64,000 nt of DNA from Aliidiomarina sedimenti (lineage in GTDB: Bacteria; Pseudomonadota; Gammaproteobacteria; Enterobacterales; Alteromonadaceae), in NCBI RefSeq assembly GCF_003986955.1, contig NZ_PIPN01000004.1, positions 1-64,000 of the forward strand, given 5' to 3'. Of the stretch, positions 34,674-43,027 are shown in pieces (the first letter of the stretch is position 1; every line of letters starts with the position of its first letter). Under the pieces are notes generated by a model, which was not told the origin of the DNA, did not search any database, and saw only the letters and a list, made by a program, of their open reading frames with translations. A program made the position numbers and the translations under genes.

Positions 34674-34786
34674 ATAAAGCTCCGAATAATGTTAAGAGAC
34701 AACTATAGTGCATTTTCGTAAGCCGTGATAACCGCGGCCTGCTCAGTCAGCATTCGCTGGTTTAGCGTTGAGCTGATGCCAGCTCA

Positions 34787-35209
34787 CTAAAATAACGCAA
34801 TAAGTGCGCTGATCAGCAATGCCAGGTTCGCAACCCAGGCCAGCATGAAAAAGTAACTACGGGGGCTCGGGTTACTGTTGGTCGCAATCGCATAGTAAAG
34901 CACCATATGTAGCACCCGGGCGAGCAGCATAATCCAGGTTAGCCAGGCAACCAGTACCGGGTTCACGCCGACCACTATGGCGAATACGCTGGCGCCCAAC
35001 ATAGTACCTAGGTTCTCCAGCGTATTCTGGTGCGTACGCCAGGCGCGAAAGGTGAAGCTATGATGGTCGCTGGCCTTCGGCGCCGTGCCAGGAATAGCGC
35101 CTTCTTCGCGCGCTTTGCGTCCACTGGCAATAAGCCACTGCACGAACACCATTAATAAAAGCAGTCCGATAGCCAGCAAACTTATGCGATAGTCAGTAAA
35201 GTCGATCAT
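34787..35209 (-). CDS. MAPEG-family membrane protein
   Basis: A 140-residue membrane protein with four hydrophobic segments, typical of MAPEG (membrane-associated eicosanoid and glutathione metabolism) proteins. The family motif RAWRTHQNTLENLGTML lies at about 57-73, after the first helix, and RVLHMVLYYA is in the third. Eukaryotic members are glutathione transferases or leukotriene synthases; bacterial members are mostly uncharacterised. A 113-bp gap separates it from DUF502, and it is divergent from the beta-lactamase-like gene. Confidence 0.9.
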   Translation of the reverse strand: MIDFTDYRISLLAIGLLLLMVFVQWLIASGRKAREEGAIPGTAPKASDHHSFTFRAWRTHQNTLENLGTMLGASVFAIVVGVNPVLVAWLTWIMLLARVLHMVLYYAIATNSNPSPRSYFFMLAWVANLALLISALIALF

Positions 35210-35357
35210 AGGGTGAGGTCCTTGTTTTTTAATTCTTAATTTGGATTAGCCTAGCAGCTAAAGGTTAAAACTGGTTACAATTTTTTACTGCATGATCTGT
35301 TGCCAGCAATGCATACTAAAGTTATCAGCGTCAGGATCGAAAATACGGGAGATTTCT

Positions 35358-36755
35358 ATGTATCCACGAGGGTATCCAACAGCAAAAACTATTGGGGCTA
35401 TTGCTGCTCTGGCAGCAGGCTTGCTAAGCCCCTTGGGCAGTGCCAACGGCGCTGATATTTCTACTGCTGTTCAGGCTCGCATTGAAGGCGACAGCTCAGG
35501 TGGATGTCTGGCGGTAGGGCGAATCCAGGTAATTGAGGACGGTGCAGATATCAGGCGCGAGACCACTTTCGCCTGTGCGGACAATGAAACAAACAAGCCT
35601 GACGCCCGCACAGTTTTTGAAATAGGCTCCATCAGTAAAGCAATGCTTGGCGTCTTAGCAGCCGATTTGGTGCTGCAAGGGGAGCTTGATATTGAGCGTC
35701 CGGTAGCGGATTACCTGCCTTACTCTGGTCCACCGGACAGCGCTGAGACCATGTTGGTGCGTCACCTGCTAACTCATACCTCCGGGCTGCCGCGGCTACC
35801 CGCTTTGCAACCAGCGGACCATGAAGACCCTTATGCAGACTTCACCGACGAAGCTTTGTGGCACTCGTTTGAGAACGCGCCACTGGCAAGCGAGCCGGGA
35901 GCGGAGTACAGCTACTCAAATTTTGCTTTCATGATCCTATCTAAGCTCATTGCGGAGGTGACCGGGCAGTCGCTGCAGGATTATTACCAGACGCGTTTAT
36001 TTGAGCCACTGGCAATGGAGCATTCCGGCTTCGGGCTGGAAACCATTGAAGGGCGCCTGGCGAATGGGGATGCGGCTAAAAACTGGAATTTCCCTAAGGA
36101 TATGGAAGCCGTCGGAGGAGTGCGCAGCAGCTTACATGACATGCTTAATTTTGCGCAGTTACAGCTCGGCTTAGGACCACCTGAACTGGTCGATGCGGCT
36201 CAGCAATCGCATCAGCTGCTGGCCGAGGTCGGGGAGCACAGTATCGCCTGGGGCTGGATGCTGCATGAGCGCAACAATCATCAGTATATTTTGCACGGGG
36301 GTGGCACGGGTGGTTTCAATGCGGTAATTATTATTGAACCTGCAGAACAGCAGGCGGTGGTGGTATTGGCTAATGCCGCGCTCTATAACACTCAGGACGT
36401 GCAATCGCTGGGACTGCATTTACTGGATGAGTCTGTCGAACCTGGTCTGGCGCACCGCGTAGCCGCTCAGCCCGAGGCATTGAGCCTTGACGACTATGAG
36501 GGCGATTATCCATTGATGCCCGGCTTTAATCTGCGTATTTTTGTTGAAGATAACCAGCTGTACTTGCAGGCAAGCGGGCAGCCTGCGGCACCTCTTAATT
36601 ATCAGAGTGAAGATACTTTTGAAAATCTTCAGCATGGCGTCGAAATCGAATTTGAACGTGACGAAGACAGGCACGTTAGCGGGCTGGAACTGCGGCAATT
36701 CGGGCAGACGTTGAGCGGGCCACGGGAAGTCGCGGATGACAATACTAACCCCTAG
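35358..36755 (+). CDS. serine beta-lactamase-like / DD-peptidase-like protein
   Basis: A 465-residue exported protein of the beta-lactamase-related (PF00144-type) family. The start at 35358 follows GGGAGA and gives a signal peptide (MYPRGYPTAKTIGAIAALAAG..., cleaved near ANG-AD). Active-site motifs are Ser91-x-x-Lys94 (SISK), Tyr186-Ser-Asn188 (YSN) and HGGGTGG at 313. A C-terminal beta domain follows. Such proteins include class C beta-lactamases, D-amino-acid peptidases and esterases; this one lacks features proving antibiotic hydrolysis, so I do not call it a resistance gene. Its 3' end overlaps the convergent methyltransferase by 11 bp. Confidence 0.9.
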   Translation: MYPRGYPTAKTIGAIAALAAGLLSPLGSANGADISTAVQARIEGDSSGGCLAVGRIQVIEDGADIRRETTFACADNETNKPDARTVFEIGSISKAMLGVLAADLVLQGELDIERPVADYLPYSGPPDSAETMLVRHLLTHTSGLPRLPALQPADHEDPYADFTDEALWHSFENAPLASEPGAEYSYSNFAFMILSKLIAEVTGQSLQDYYQTRLFEPLAMEHSGFGLETIEGRLANGDAAKNWNFPKDMEAVGGVRSSLHDMLNFAQLQLGLGPPELVDAAQQSHQLLAEVGEHSIAWGWMLHERNNHQYILHGGGTGGFNAVIIIEPAEQQAVVVLANAALYNTQDVQSLGLHLLDESVEPGLAHRVAAQPEALSLDDYEGDYPLMPGFNLRIFVEDNQLYLQASGQPAAPLNYQSEDTFENLQHGVEIEFERDEDRHVSGLELRQFGQTLSGPREVADDNTNP

Positions 36756-37413
36756 GTTTTTGCCACAGTACGGTATCGCGGCGTCGCTCTAACTCGTGCA
36801 GAGGCCAGCGTTGACTAATGTAGTCCATGCTTTTGTCACTGAACAGGCTGATATGGGTCGGATCGTGAATATAGCGCCAGCTGACGAATTCAGCTTTGCT
36901 AGTCGCACGCTGGGTCATGATCATCAGTAAGCCGCCAGGTTTAAGGCACTGACAGAGAGTATCAAGAGCCTGAGCTGGCTGGCTCAGGTGTTCAAACACT
37001 TCGGTGGCCGTGATGAAGTCGTAATCCTGGTGCAGACGGGCAGGTTCATTGGCGTAATAAATATCGTAATTGGCACAGCTAAAACCAGCCTCTTCGAACA
37101 TCAGCGACAGGGCTGGGCCGGGGCCACTGCCAAAGTCCAGCCCGCTTGCCCCCGGTTTCAGCCTTGTTACCACAGGCTCAAAGGCTCGGTTCAAAAAACG
37201 CCGGTAACCTGGATCCTGTGGGTTATTCTGATGCAGTTCATAGATTGCCTGTTCCTCGCTGGCGCCAGGCTGTTGCTCAGCGGGCACCTGCACCAGGCCA
37301 CATTCGAGGCAGGCAAAGTAGTCACGATTCTCAATCGCACCATGCTGGCCCTGATACCAGTGTTCGAAATTGGTTGAGGCGCATAAGACACAGGGTGTCG
37401 ACAGAGTTTTCAT
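36745..37413 (-). CDS. SAM-dependent methyltransferase with N-terminal zinc ribbon
   Basis: A 222-residue class I methyltransferase. Two CxxC pairs at the N-terminus (Cys8/Cys11 and Cys35/Cys38) look like a zinc ribbon. The SAM-binding motif GLDFGSGPGPALSLMF is at about 95-110. Later motifs are FITATEVFEHLSQP and LKPGGLLMIMTQRA. This is the Methyltransf_23 type; the substrate is unknown. It stands alone between the beta-lactamase-like gene and a TonB receptor. Confidence 0.87.
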   Translation of the reverse strand: MKTLSTPCVLCASTNFEHWYQGQHGAIENRDYFACLECGLVQVPAEQQPGASEEQAIYELHQNNPQDPGYRRFLNRAFEPVVTRLKPGASGLDFGSGPGPALSLMFEEAGFSCANYDIYYANEPARLHQDYDFITATEVFEHLSQPAQALDTLCQCLKPGGLLMIMTQRATSKAEFVSWRYIHDPTHISLFSDKSMDYISQRWPLHELERRRDTVLWQKPRG

Positions 37414-37474
37414 GGGCTACAGGCATAATACGTAAAGTAACGGAAGGCGTTACTTTAGCGCAGCAGCAGGGATT

Positions 37475-37497
37475 AAAAAAGGGCCCGCAGGCCCTTT
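37475..37497 (-). terminator. terminator of the lipoprotein-TonB receptor operon
   Basis: On the minus strand GGGCC, loop TGCG, GGCCC is followed by a six-T run. The flanking A/T bases extend the stem to AAAGGGCC. It lies about 20 nt after the TonB receptor stop. Confidence 0.88.
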
Positions 37498-37517
37498 GTA
37501 GTCGCTCTTAATCCTGC

Positions 37518-40190
37518 TTAGAAACGGTAGGTCAGGCTGGCACTGACACTAGTCCCAGGGTCGCGACCTTGCAGAATTTCCCCTTGCTGGAGAATTTCAG
37601 TGCGCTCCCCGAGCAGGTTCTTCGCTGCCAGTTTCAACGACAGTCCTTCCACCGGATAGTAGCTGTATGTGGCATCGACAGAGTGGAACGGTTGCTCAAA
37701 GGCATCGTCTTTGCCATTCACGCCGGCAAAGTTAATCCGTTCGCCAAATACGTTGTAGCTAAGCGTTGCTGAGTGGCGTTCATTGTTGGAATCGAAGCCG
37801 AGCTGCGCGTTAACAACATACTCCGAGTGTCCACTCATGCGACGTTCCAGGTTGGTGATATTGGACGCGCCGAACCGCTCAATACGGATATCTGAGTCAC
37901 TCAGGGTCAGGTTACCAGCGACAAAGAACTGATCCAGCCAGCCCGGAGAGGTTGACCATAGCCCACCTAAACGGCGTACAAACTCGGTTTCCACACCGTA
38001 AATGCTGCCTTCTTCCGCATTACGGAACGAGACCAGTAAGTTACCGTCCGAGCCCATGATTTCAATGCTTTCAATCGGCGCGTCAATGTCCTTATAGAAG
38101 GCGCCAATGCTAAGGCTGTTGCCGGAGGGTAGGTACCACTCCCAGCGCACGTCAGCATTGAGCAGCTTCGAGCTTTCCAGATCCTGAAAGCCGATCACGT
38201 TGAAGTCAGTTAATGGGTCGACGTAGAGAACCGGCGTGACTTCACGTAAATCCGGACGCACTACCGACTGGCTGAGACCAAAACGTAGCTGCATATCAGG
38301 GTGGTACAACCAGGTTAGTGCAGCGCTGGGGTACCAGTCTTCATCCAGCAACGGATAATCAGCAGGGTCACCCTGGATCTCACCCGTGGATGGGCTTAAT
38401 GGCAATGCCAGCTGACGGAAGTCTTCGTAGCGAGCACCCAGTGTAAAGCGCCAGGTGTCATTTAGCATCGAGTCGAGGCCGAGATAAAACGCATCCAGTT
38501 GCTGAGCGGCCACATAGTCGTCCGCCTGGGCGGTAACATCTGAGATGGCGAAGCTCTTCGACGGGTCGAGAATATTGGCATCGGAAAATATATCCGAAAA
38601 GCGCTGCTGCAGCTCAACGTTATCGAAGCCACGGCTATCCAGCTTGAAGCGGTCGACTTCTGAGTTACGTGAGCGCTGGAAGTACATATAACCGCCTTGC
38701 AGTTCCAGCTCCCAACTTGCCAGACTAACTGGCAATTTGAAGTCGATGCTGCCGTTCTCGGTCCGATCTTTCATATCGCCAAAGATATACTGCACCGCAT
38801 TGTCGCTGCGGCGCAAGGTGGCGGTTTGACTACCGTCATCCTCAATCGAGCGAATGTAGCGGTACTCAACTTCGCCAGGTGCGTAGCGGCGGGCGCGGGC
38901 ATCTGTCCATTGCCACTGCATATTGAGATCACTTAGGAAATCAAAATGATGGTCGCCGCGAAACTGGTTAGCAGTCAGGGTGCGTTCTTCATAACGGGCC
39001 GAGTAGTCCATGTTTTCACGGTTCGGCTCGTTGATGGTTTCGATGGTATCGCCAACTTTCAGTTTTACTTCATCGCTCGTATCAAGCAGGTAAATGGTGC
39101 TGCTTTCGAGCGTGTGCATGTTGTCGTAATTCAGCCCGAAGTTCACAATCGAGGACACCTGCGTGCTGTATTCGGTGCCTGAAATATCATCGTAGCGAAC
39201 CAGTGGAGTCAGTTCACTGCCACTGGTGATTGAGTAGTAGCGTTCCTGTTCGTCAATATTTTTGCTGGAACGGTCATAAGCGAAGGAGCCAATGGCACCA
39301 AAGGTCAGTTTATCAGTTAACTGCAGACTGTCGCCGTAGGTCAGGCTGGCATCCATGTCTGGACCAATCGAGGTACGCTCAATGTCCATTTCCCGGTTCA
39401 GGGCGACACCCAGTTCACGGTTGATGGTTTCGGCACGCGCCAGGTTTTCGGCGTTGATACCGCCAAGTTGGCGGGCAATCGGAATGGTTTCCAGCGAGCC
39501 ATACAAATCCAGCGCCTGCTGAATGTCGGTTGGTAAACCGCGGGTGCCGTCATCACGGCCGCGCCAGTCGTCGTCTCCGCCAGCATATTCGAGTCCGTCG
39601 TCTGAATTCAGACTGTTGTACCCGGTACCCAGCGACAGCTCGAACACACGTTCACGTGGCAGGCTTAGGGTACGAATGTTAACGCCGCCGCCGCCAAATG
39701 AAGCCGGTTGATCTACCGAGAAAGACTTCTGCACCATCAGGCTTTCGATGATAGCAGTTGGAAACATATCCAACGGTACCACGTTCCGGGTCGGGTCAGG
39801 ACTGGGAACCATGGCTCCGTTGAGTAAGGTACTGGAATAACGCTCGCCGAGACCACGGACGTAGATAAATTTGTTATCAATCAGGGTCAGGCCAGTGATT
39901 CGTTTCAGTGCCGCGGCAACATCCGAGTCGCCAATACGGCTGATCATTTCTGCATCCAAAATTTCGGTAACCTGCGATTGCTCACGGCGTTCAGCCGCGG
40001 TGATCGCCGCCGAACTCATTAATCGGCCGGTTACCTGAATACGCTCAATGCTAGGTGTCACATTACTGTCGGCTGCTTCTGCGCTCTCTGCACTCTCAGC
40101 CCATGCGGGCTGAGAGATACAAGAGACAGAGGCGAGCGCGAGCAGGATGGCCTTGGCCAGCGGGCGTAAGGTCATGTTTGAACAGCTCAT
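37518..40190 (-). CDS. TonB-dependent receptor paired with large lipoprotein
   Basis: An 890-residue outer-membrane receptor. The signal peptide ends near AWA-ESAE and is followed by an Ala/Glu/Ser-rich stretch. The TonB box region reads IERIQVTG (about 49-56). The plug (about 65-185) has AALKRITGLTLIDNKFIYVRGLG and ERYSSTLLNGAMVPSPDP in pieces, plus FGGGGVNIRTL. The barrel ends in SASLTYRF with terminal Phe. It starts 14 bp after the stop of the large lipoprotein gene upstream, so the two form an operon, with a terminator behind. The substrate is not known; the possible Pho box upstream suggests a phosphorus compound. Confidence 0.92.
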   Translation of the reverse strand: MSCSNMTLRPLAKAILLALASVSCISQPAWAESAESAEAADSNVTPSIERIQVTGRLMSSAAITAAERREQSQVTEILDAEMISRIGDSDVAAALKRITGLTLIDNKFIYVRGLGERYSSTLLNGAMVPSPDPTRNVVPLDMFPTAIIESLMVQKSFSVDQPASFGGGGVNIRTLSLPRERVFELSLGTGYNSLNSDDGLEYAGGDDDWRGRDDGTRGLPTDIQQALDLYGSLETIPIARQLGGINAENLARAETINRELGVALNREMDIERTSIGPDMDASLTYGDSLQLTDKLTFGAIGSFAYDRSSKNIDEQERYYSITSGSELTPLVRYDDISGTEYSTQVSSIVNFGLNYDNMHTLESSTIYLLDTSDEVKLKVGDTIETINEPNRENMDYSARYEERTLTANQFRGDHHFDFLSDLNMQWQWTDARARRYAPGEVEYRYIRSIEDDGSQTATLRRSDNAVQYIFGDMKDRTENGSIDFKLPVSLASWELELQGGYMYFQRSRNSEVDRFKLDSRGFDNVELQQRFSDIFSDANILDPSKSFAISDVTAQADDYVAAQQLDAFYLGLDSMLNDTWRFTLGARYEDFRQLALPLSPSTGEIQGDPADYPLLDEDWYPSAALTWLYHPDMQLRFGLSQSVVRPDLREVTPVLYVDPLTDFNVIGFQDLESSKLLNADVRWEWYLPSGNSLSIGAFYKDIDAPIESIEIMGSDGNLLVSFRNAEEGSIYGVETEFVRRLGGLWSTSPGWLDQFFVAGNLTLSDSDIRIERFGASNITNLERRMSGHSEYVVNAQLGFDSNNERHSATLSYNVFGERINFAGVNGKDDAFEQPFHSVDATYSYYPVEGLSLKLAAKNLLGERTEILQQGEILQGRDPGTSVSASLTYRF

Positions 40191-40204
40191 CGCAGCCTCT
40201 CTTC

Positions 40205-42898
40205 TTAGTTAGCTTGCAAACCAATAGTCCAGCCCTGAGTCCAGTCATAGTCAGCAGACGCTGCACCGACGAATGGAACATTCAGGAAGAACTCATCACC
40301 GCTAAAGTCTTTGCTTGGGTTGGCGCTAATGGTCAGGTAACCGTCGACTACATCGTCGATACCAGCGGCGACTGCATTACCATCCTGAGCCAAGAACCAC
40401 TGTTCGGTTGTCTGCGTAGCACTGACATCGCCAAGGAAAGGTTCGTCACAGGCAATCACCGAGTAAGTCATCTCAGTGGTGAAATTGGCAGCAAGGTCCT
40501 CTGCCTCCTGCGAGTTGAACTCCAGGCATTCACCCATTCCGCTCGGGCCAGTTACCAGCATGTTGTGAAGTTTACCGGTGGTGCCTGCGCGCAACAGAAT
40601 GCCCTCAGAGTCTTTGTCCGCCGAGGTGTAGTCATTTCCGATAATAGTCATGTTGGCAATGACAGGATTGGAAATTGGTGTCGCTGTAAGGTCACCAGAC
40701 TGGTTGTCTGCTTCAATACCGCGGTTGGCTACATCGTTATGAGCTGCAAGCATAAACTGTATACGACCTGTCCAGCCATCCGCCCAGTCCAGTGAATCGT
40801 CACCAGCACCCGTGGTAAGCACGTAACGTGCATCGACGGTGCCGCCGAAGAACTCAATGCCATCGTCGAGGTTTTCATGTACCTGGATAAAGGCTACCCG
40901 GGTTTGATCGCCAATGCCTGCGAAAGTGATACCGTTCAGCTCGTTATCAGTTAGTACTTCGTAACCCGCGTATTGAACGCGGACAAACTTCAGTTTGCCA
41001 GAATCGTCGTTGGCATCGGCACCACCGTAAGGACCTGCATCACCTTCTGCTTCGATATCACAGCTGGCAAGGTCAGCCTGGTCGCATTTATTGCTTGGTG
41101 CGTTACCCAGTAATACCAGGCCACCCCACTGACCTTTGCCAGTGTTGGCATCAATTACATCCTGTAGCGAGGTCATAGTGATGGGCGCGTTTGGACGTCC
41201 TTCGGCGATAATTTTAGAACCGCGGGCGATAACCAGGAAATCAGCACCGTTTTCACCGTAAAGGCGCACACCCGGGTCGATAAACAAGGTTGCTGAGTCG
41301 GCATTGTCGTTGCCGATACGGACCAGGCCATCGAGCTGGTAGTCAGCGCCAACGGGCAAGTGAAGGTTCTCAGTGTAGGAGCCAGTTAGTTCGCAAGTCA
41401 GCTTGTCAGTCAGCGACTCAACCTGTGTCGTACCGGCCGGGCAACTAATCGCAGAAGCGTCGTTGTGTAGCGCGTAGGTCCAATCCAGGGTCCAGTCGTT
41501 CTCGCCATCGAAAGCACCGATGTAGTCAACGTCGTCAAACCAGGTATCGACCTCGTTGGCAACGTTCAGTCCGGCACCCAGTGCAGGTGAAACCGCTGAC
41601 GGGAAGTAGCCACCTAACAACGGATCGTCGGTGGAGTTACCAGGCTGTGCCAGGAACCAGGTTTCAGCGTCAAAAATAACGGTGTCGGTCTCATCAACGC
41701 TGTCTTTGAATGGTTCGCTGCAATGAATAATAGAATGCTCAAAACGTAAGTCACCGCTGTCCGCGTTGTCGACCGTTTCCTGATCATTCAGCTCAAAGCA
41801 TTCTCCCATGCCCGGTTCACCGGTCACAACGAAGTTATAAAGCTCAGCACTGGTGCCGCGACGTAGCAGAATGCCTTCACCGTCGTCGTCCCCATCCCAC
41901 TCATTGCCAAGAATAGTCATATTGGAAATAATCGGGCGGCTGCGAGGGGTCGCGCTGAAATTGCTTGAGCTGTTATCAGCCTCGATACCCCGGTTGGCCT
42001 TACCATTGACTGTGTTGTGCTGCACTAATACGTGCTGCAGACGGCCATTCCAGCCAGCATCCCAGTCCAGCGAGTCATCACCGTTGCCGGTCAGAACGAC
42101 GTATTTAGCGTCCGCAGTGCCGCCGAAAAACTCGATGCCATCGTCGAGGTTATTATGTACCTGAATGTATTCAATGGTGGTGCCTTTACCGACGCCGCCG
42201 AAGGTAATGCCATTCAGTTCGTTGTCAGGCAGGACTTCGTAGCCTGCGTAACGTACCTGCAAATAGCGCAAGGTTCCGCTATTGTCATTTGCATCGGAGC
42301 CACCGTATGGACCTGCATCACCCTCTGCTTCAATGGCGCAGTCATCCAGGTTGGCCTGGTCGCATCCGTTGACGGGTGCCTGACCAAGTAATACCAAACC
42401 GCCCCATTGCCCGATTGAAGTGGCATCGGTCAGGCCGAGCAGGTTCTGCAGCGAGGTCATCACGATAGGCTCGTTGCGGGTACCTTCAGCTTCAAGTTGA
42501 GAGCCGCGGCGTACAACAAGGAAATCGGCACCGCTTTTACCGAACAGCGTGGTGCCGCGTTCGATGGTCAGTACTGTGTTGTCCGCTTGGTCGTTGCCCA
42601 CTGCAACACGGCCGTCTAAGGCCCACAGCACGTCATTGGTTAACGTCCGGTCGGTGGTGAAGGTGCCACTGATTTCGCAAACGGTTGCATTCATGCCATC
42701 CACTGGATCGCCAGCTACCGCCCACTCCGGGCAATCAGCAGTGGCTGGAGGTGGAGTACCACCGCCGCCACCGGGTGGAGGCGTATTACCGCCGTCGCCG
42801 TCACCGCCACTGCTAATGTTGATGTCACCGCCACAGGCAGCCAGTGTTAATGCGGCCGTGACCAGGCTCAGCCGGAATAATTGTTTTAGTTGGAACAT
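40205..42898 (-). CDS. large lipoprotein with two homologous halves
   Basis: An 897-residue lipoprotein (lipobox LAAC, Cys22) with a Gly/Pro-rich linker (about 23-55). The rest is two homologous halves starting at Cys56 and Cys486. Both contain LDG.V.IGND.AD, GADFLV..RGS, MTSLQ, GQWGGLVLLG.AP, AEGDAGPYGG.DAND.SG, YAGYEVL.DNELNGITF, NLDDGIEFFGGT, GDDSLDW and GILLR.GT in the same order. The regular short repeats suggest a parallel beta-helix. I do not recognise a catalytic site. It lies 14 bp upstream of the TonB receptor and probably gathers or presents its substrate at the surface, as SusD does for SusC, though it is not related to SusD. Confidence 0.87.
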   Translation of the reverse strand: MFQLKQLFRLSLVTAALTLAACGGDINISSGGDGDGGNTPPPGGGGGTPPPATADCPEWAVAGDPVDGMNATVCEISGTFTTDRTLTNDVLWALDGRVAVGNDQADNTVLTIERGTTLFGKSGADFLVVRRGSQLEAEGTRNEPIVMTSLQNLLGLTDATSIGQWGGLVLLGQAPVNGCDQANLDDCAIEAEGDAGPYGGSDANDNSGTLRYLQVRYAGYEVLPDNELNGITFGGVGKGTTIEYIQVHNNLDDGIEFFGGTADAKYVVLTGNGDDSLDWDAGWNGRLQHVLVQHNTVNGKANRGIEADNSSSNFSATPRSRPIISNMTILGNEWDGDDDGEGILLRRGTSAELYNFVVTGEPGMGECFELNDQETVDNADSGDLRFEHSIIHCSEPFKDSVDETDTVIFDAETWFLAQPGNSTDDPLLGGYFPSAVSPALGAGLNVANEVDTWFDDVDYIGAFDGENDWTLDWTYALHNDASAISCPAGTTQVESLTDKLTCELTGSYTENLHLPVGADYQLDGLVRIGNDNADSATLFIDPGVRLYGENGADFLVIARGSKIIAEGRPNAPITMTSLQDVIDANTGKGQWGGLVLLGNAPSNKCDQADLASCDIEAEGDAGPYGGADANDDSGKLKFVRVQYAGYEVLTDNELNGITFAGIGDQTRVAFIQVHENLDDGIEFFGGTVDARYVLTTGAGDDSLDWADGWTGRIQFMLAAHNDVANRGIEADNQSGDLTATPISNPVIANMTIIGNDYTSADKDSEGILLRAGTTGKLHNMLVTGPSGMGECLEFNSQEAEDLAANFTTEMTYSVIACDEPFLGDVSATQTTEQWFLAQDGNAVAAGIDDVVDGYLTISANPSKDFSGDEFFLNVPFVGAASADYDWTQGWTIGLQAN

Positions 42899-42955
42899 AG
42901 AGTTGTCTCCGCAGAGGGTTGTGAGAGAAAAGCGCGGTTAGTGTGCTTCCTCTGC

Positions 42956-43017
42956 GTGACACTATGGTTATGAAAAGGTGACAACTTGGTGTCACCTTTG
43001 TTTCATTTCAATGACAT
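42956..43017 (-). promoter_or_regulatory. candidate Pho box: phased TGTCA-type repeats
   Basis: On the minus strand, heptamers ATGTCAT (43017-43011), TTGTCAC (42984-42978) and GTGTCAC (42962-42956) start exactly 33 and 22 bp apart, multiples of the 11-bp PhoB unit. Between them, in phase, are weaker units ATGAAAC and GTGACAC. Each strong unit matches the PhoB half-site CTGTCAT/C at six of seven positions. A CATAGT that could act as -10 lies about 11 bp after TTGTCAC. The lipoprotein ATG is 58 bp downstream. The match is by eye and no statistical score was computed. Confidence 0.5.
42974..42999 (-). terminator. palindrome: likely terminator of the ABC exporter gene
   Basis: AAAGGTGACA and TGTCACCTTT are a perfect 10-bp inverted repeat around a 6-nt loop. 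On the minus strand it lies 28 nt after the ABC exporter stop and ends in TTTT, so it can act as an intrinsic terminator. It also overlaps the phased TGTCA repeats, so the dyad could be an operator instead or as well. Confidence 0.6.
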
Positions 43018-43027
43018 ACAGGTGCTG

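Noticed and set aside
35358-36755. Calling the serine beta-lactamase-like gene an antibiotic resistance gene.
   Set aside because: Its motifs are shared by esterases and D-amino-acid peptidases; nothing shows beta-lactam hydrolysis.
40055-40795. A 246-residue plus-strand open frame opposite the lipoprotein-receptor junction.
   Set aside because: Antisense to two well-supported genes; no recognisable sequence features.
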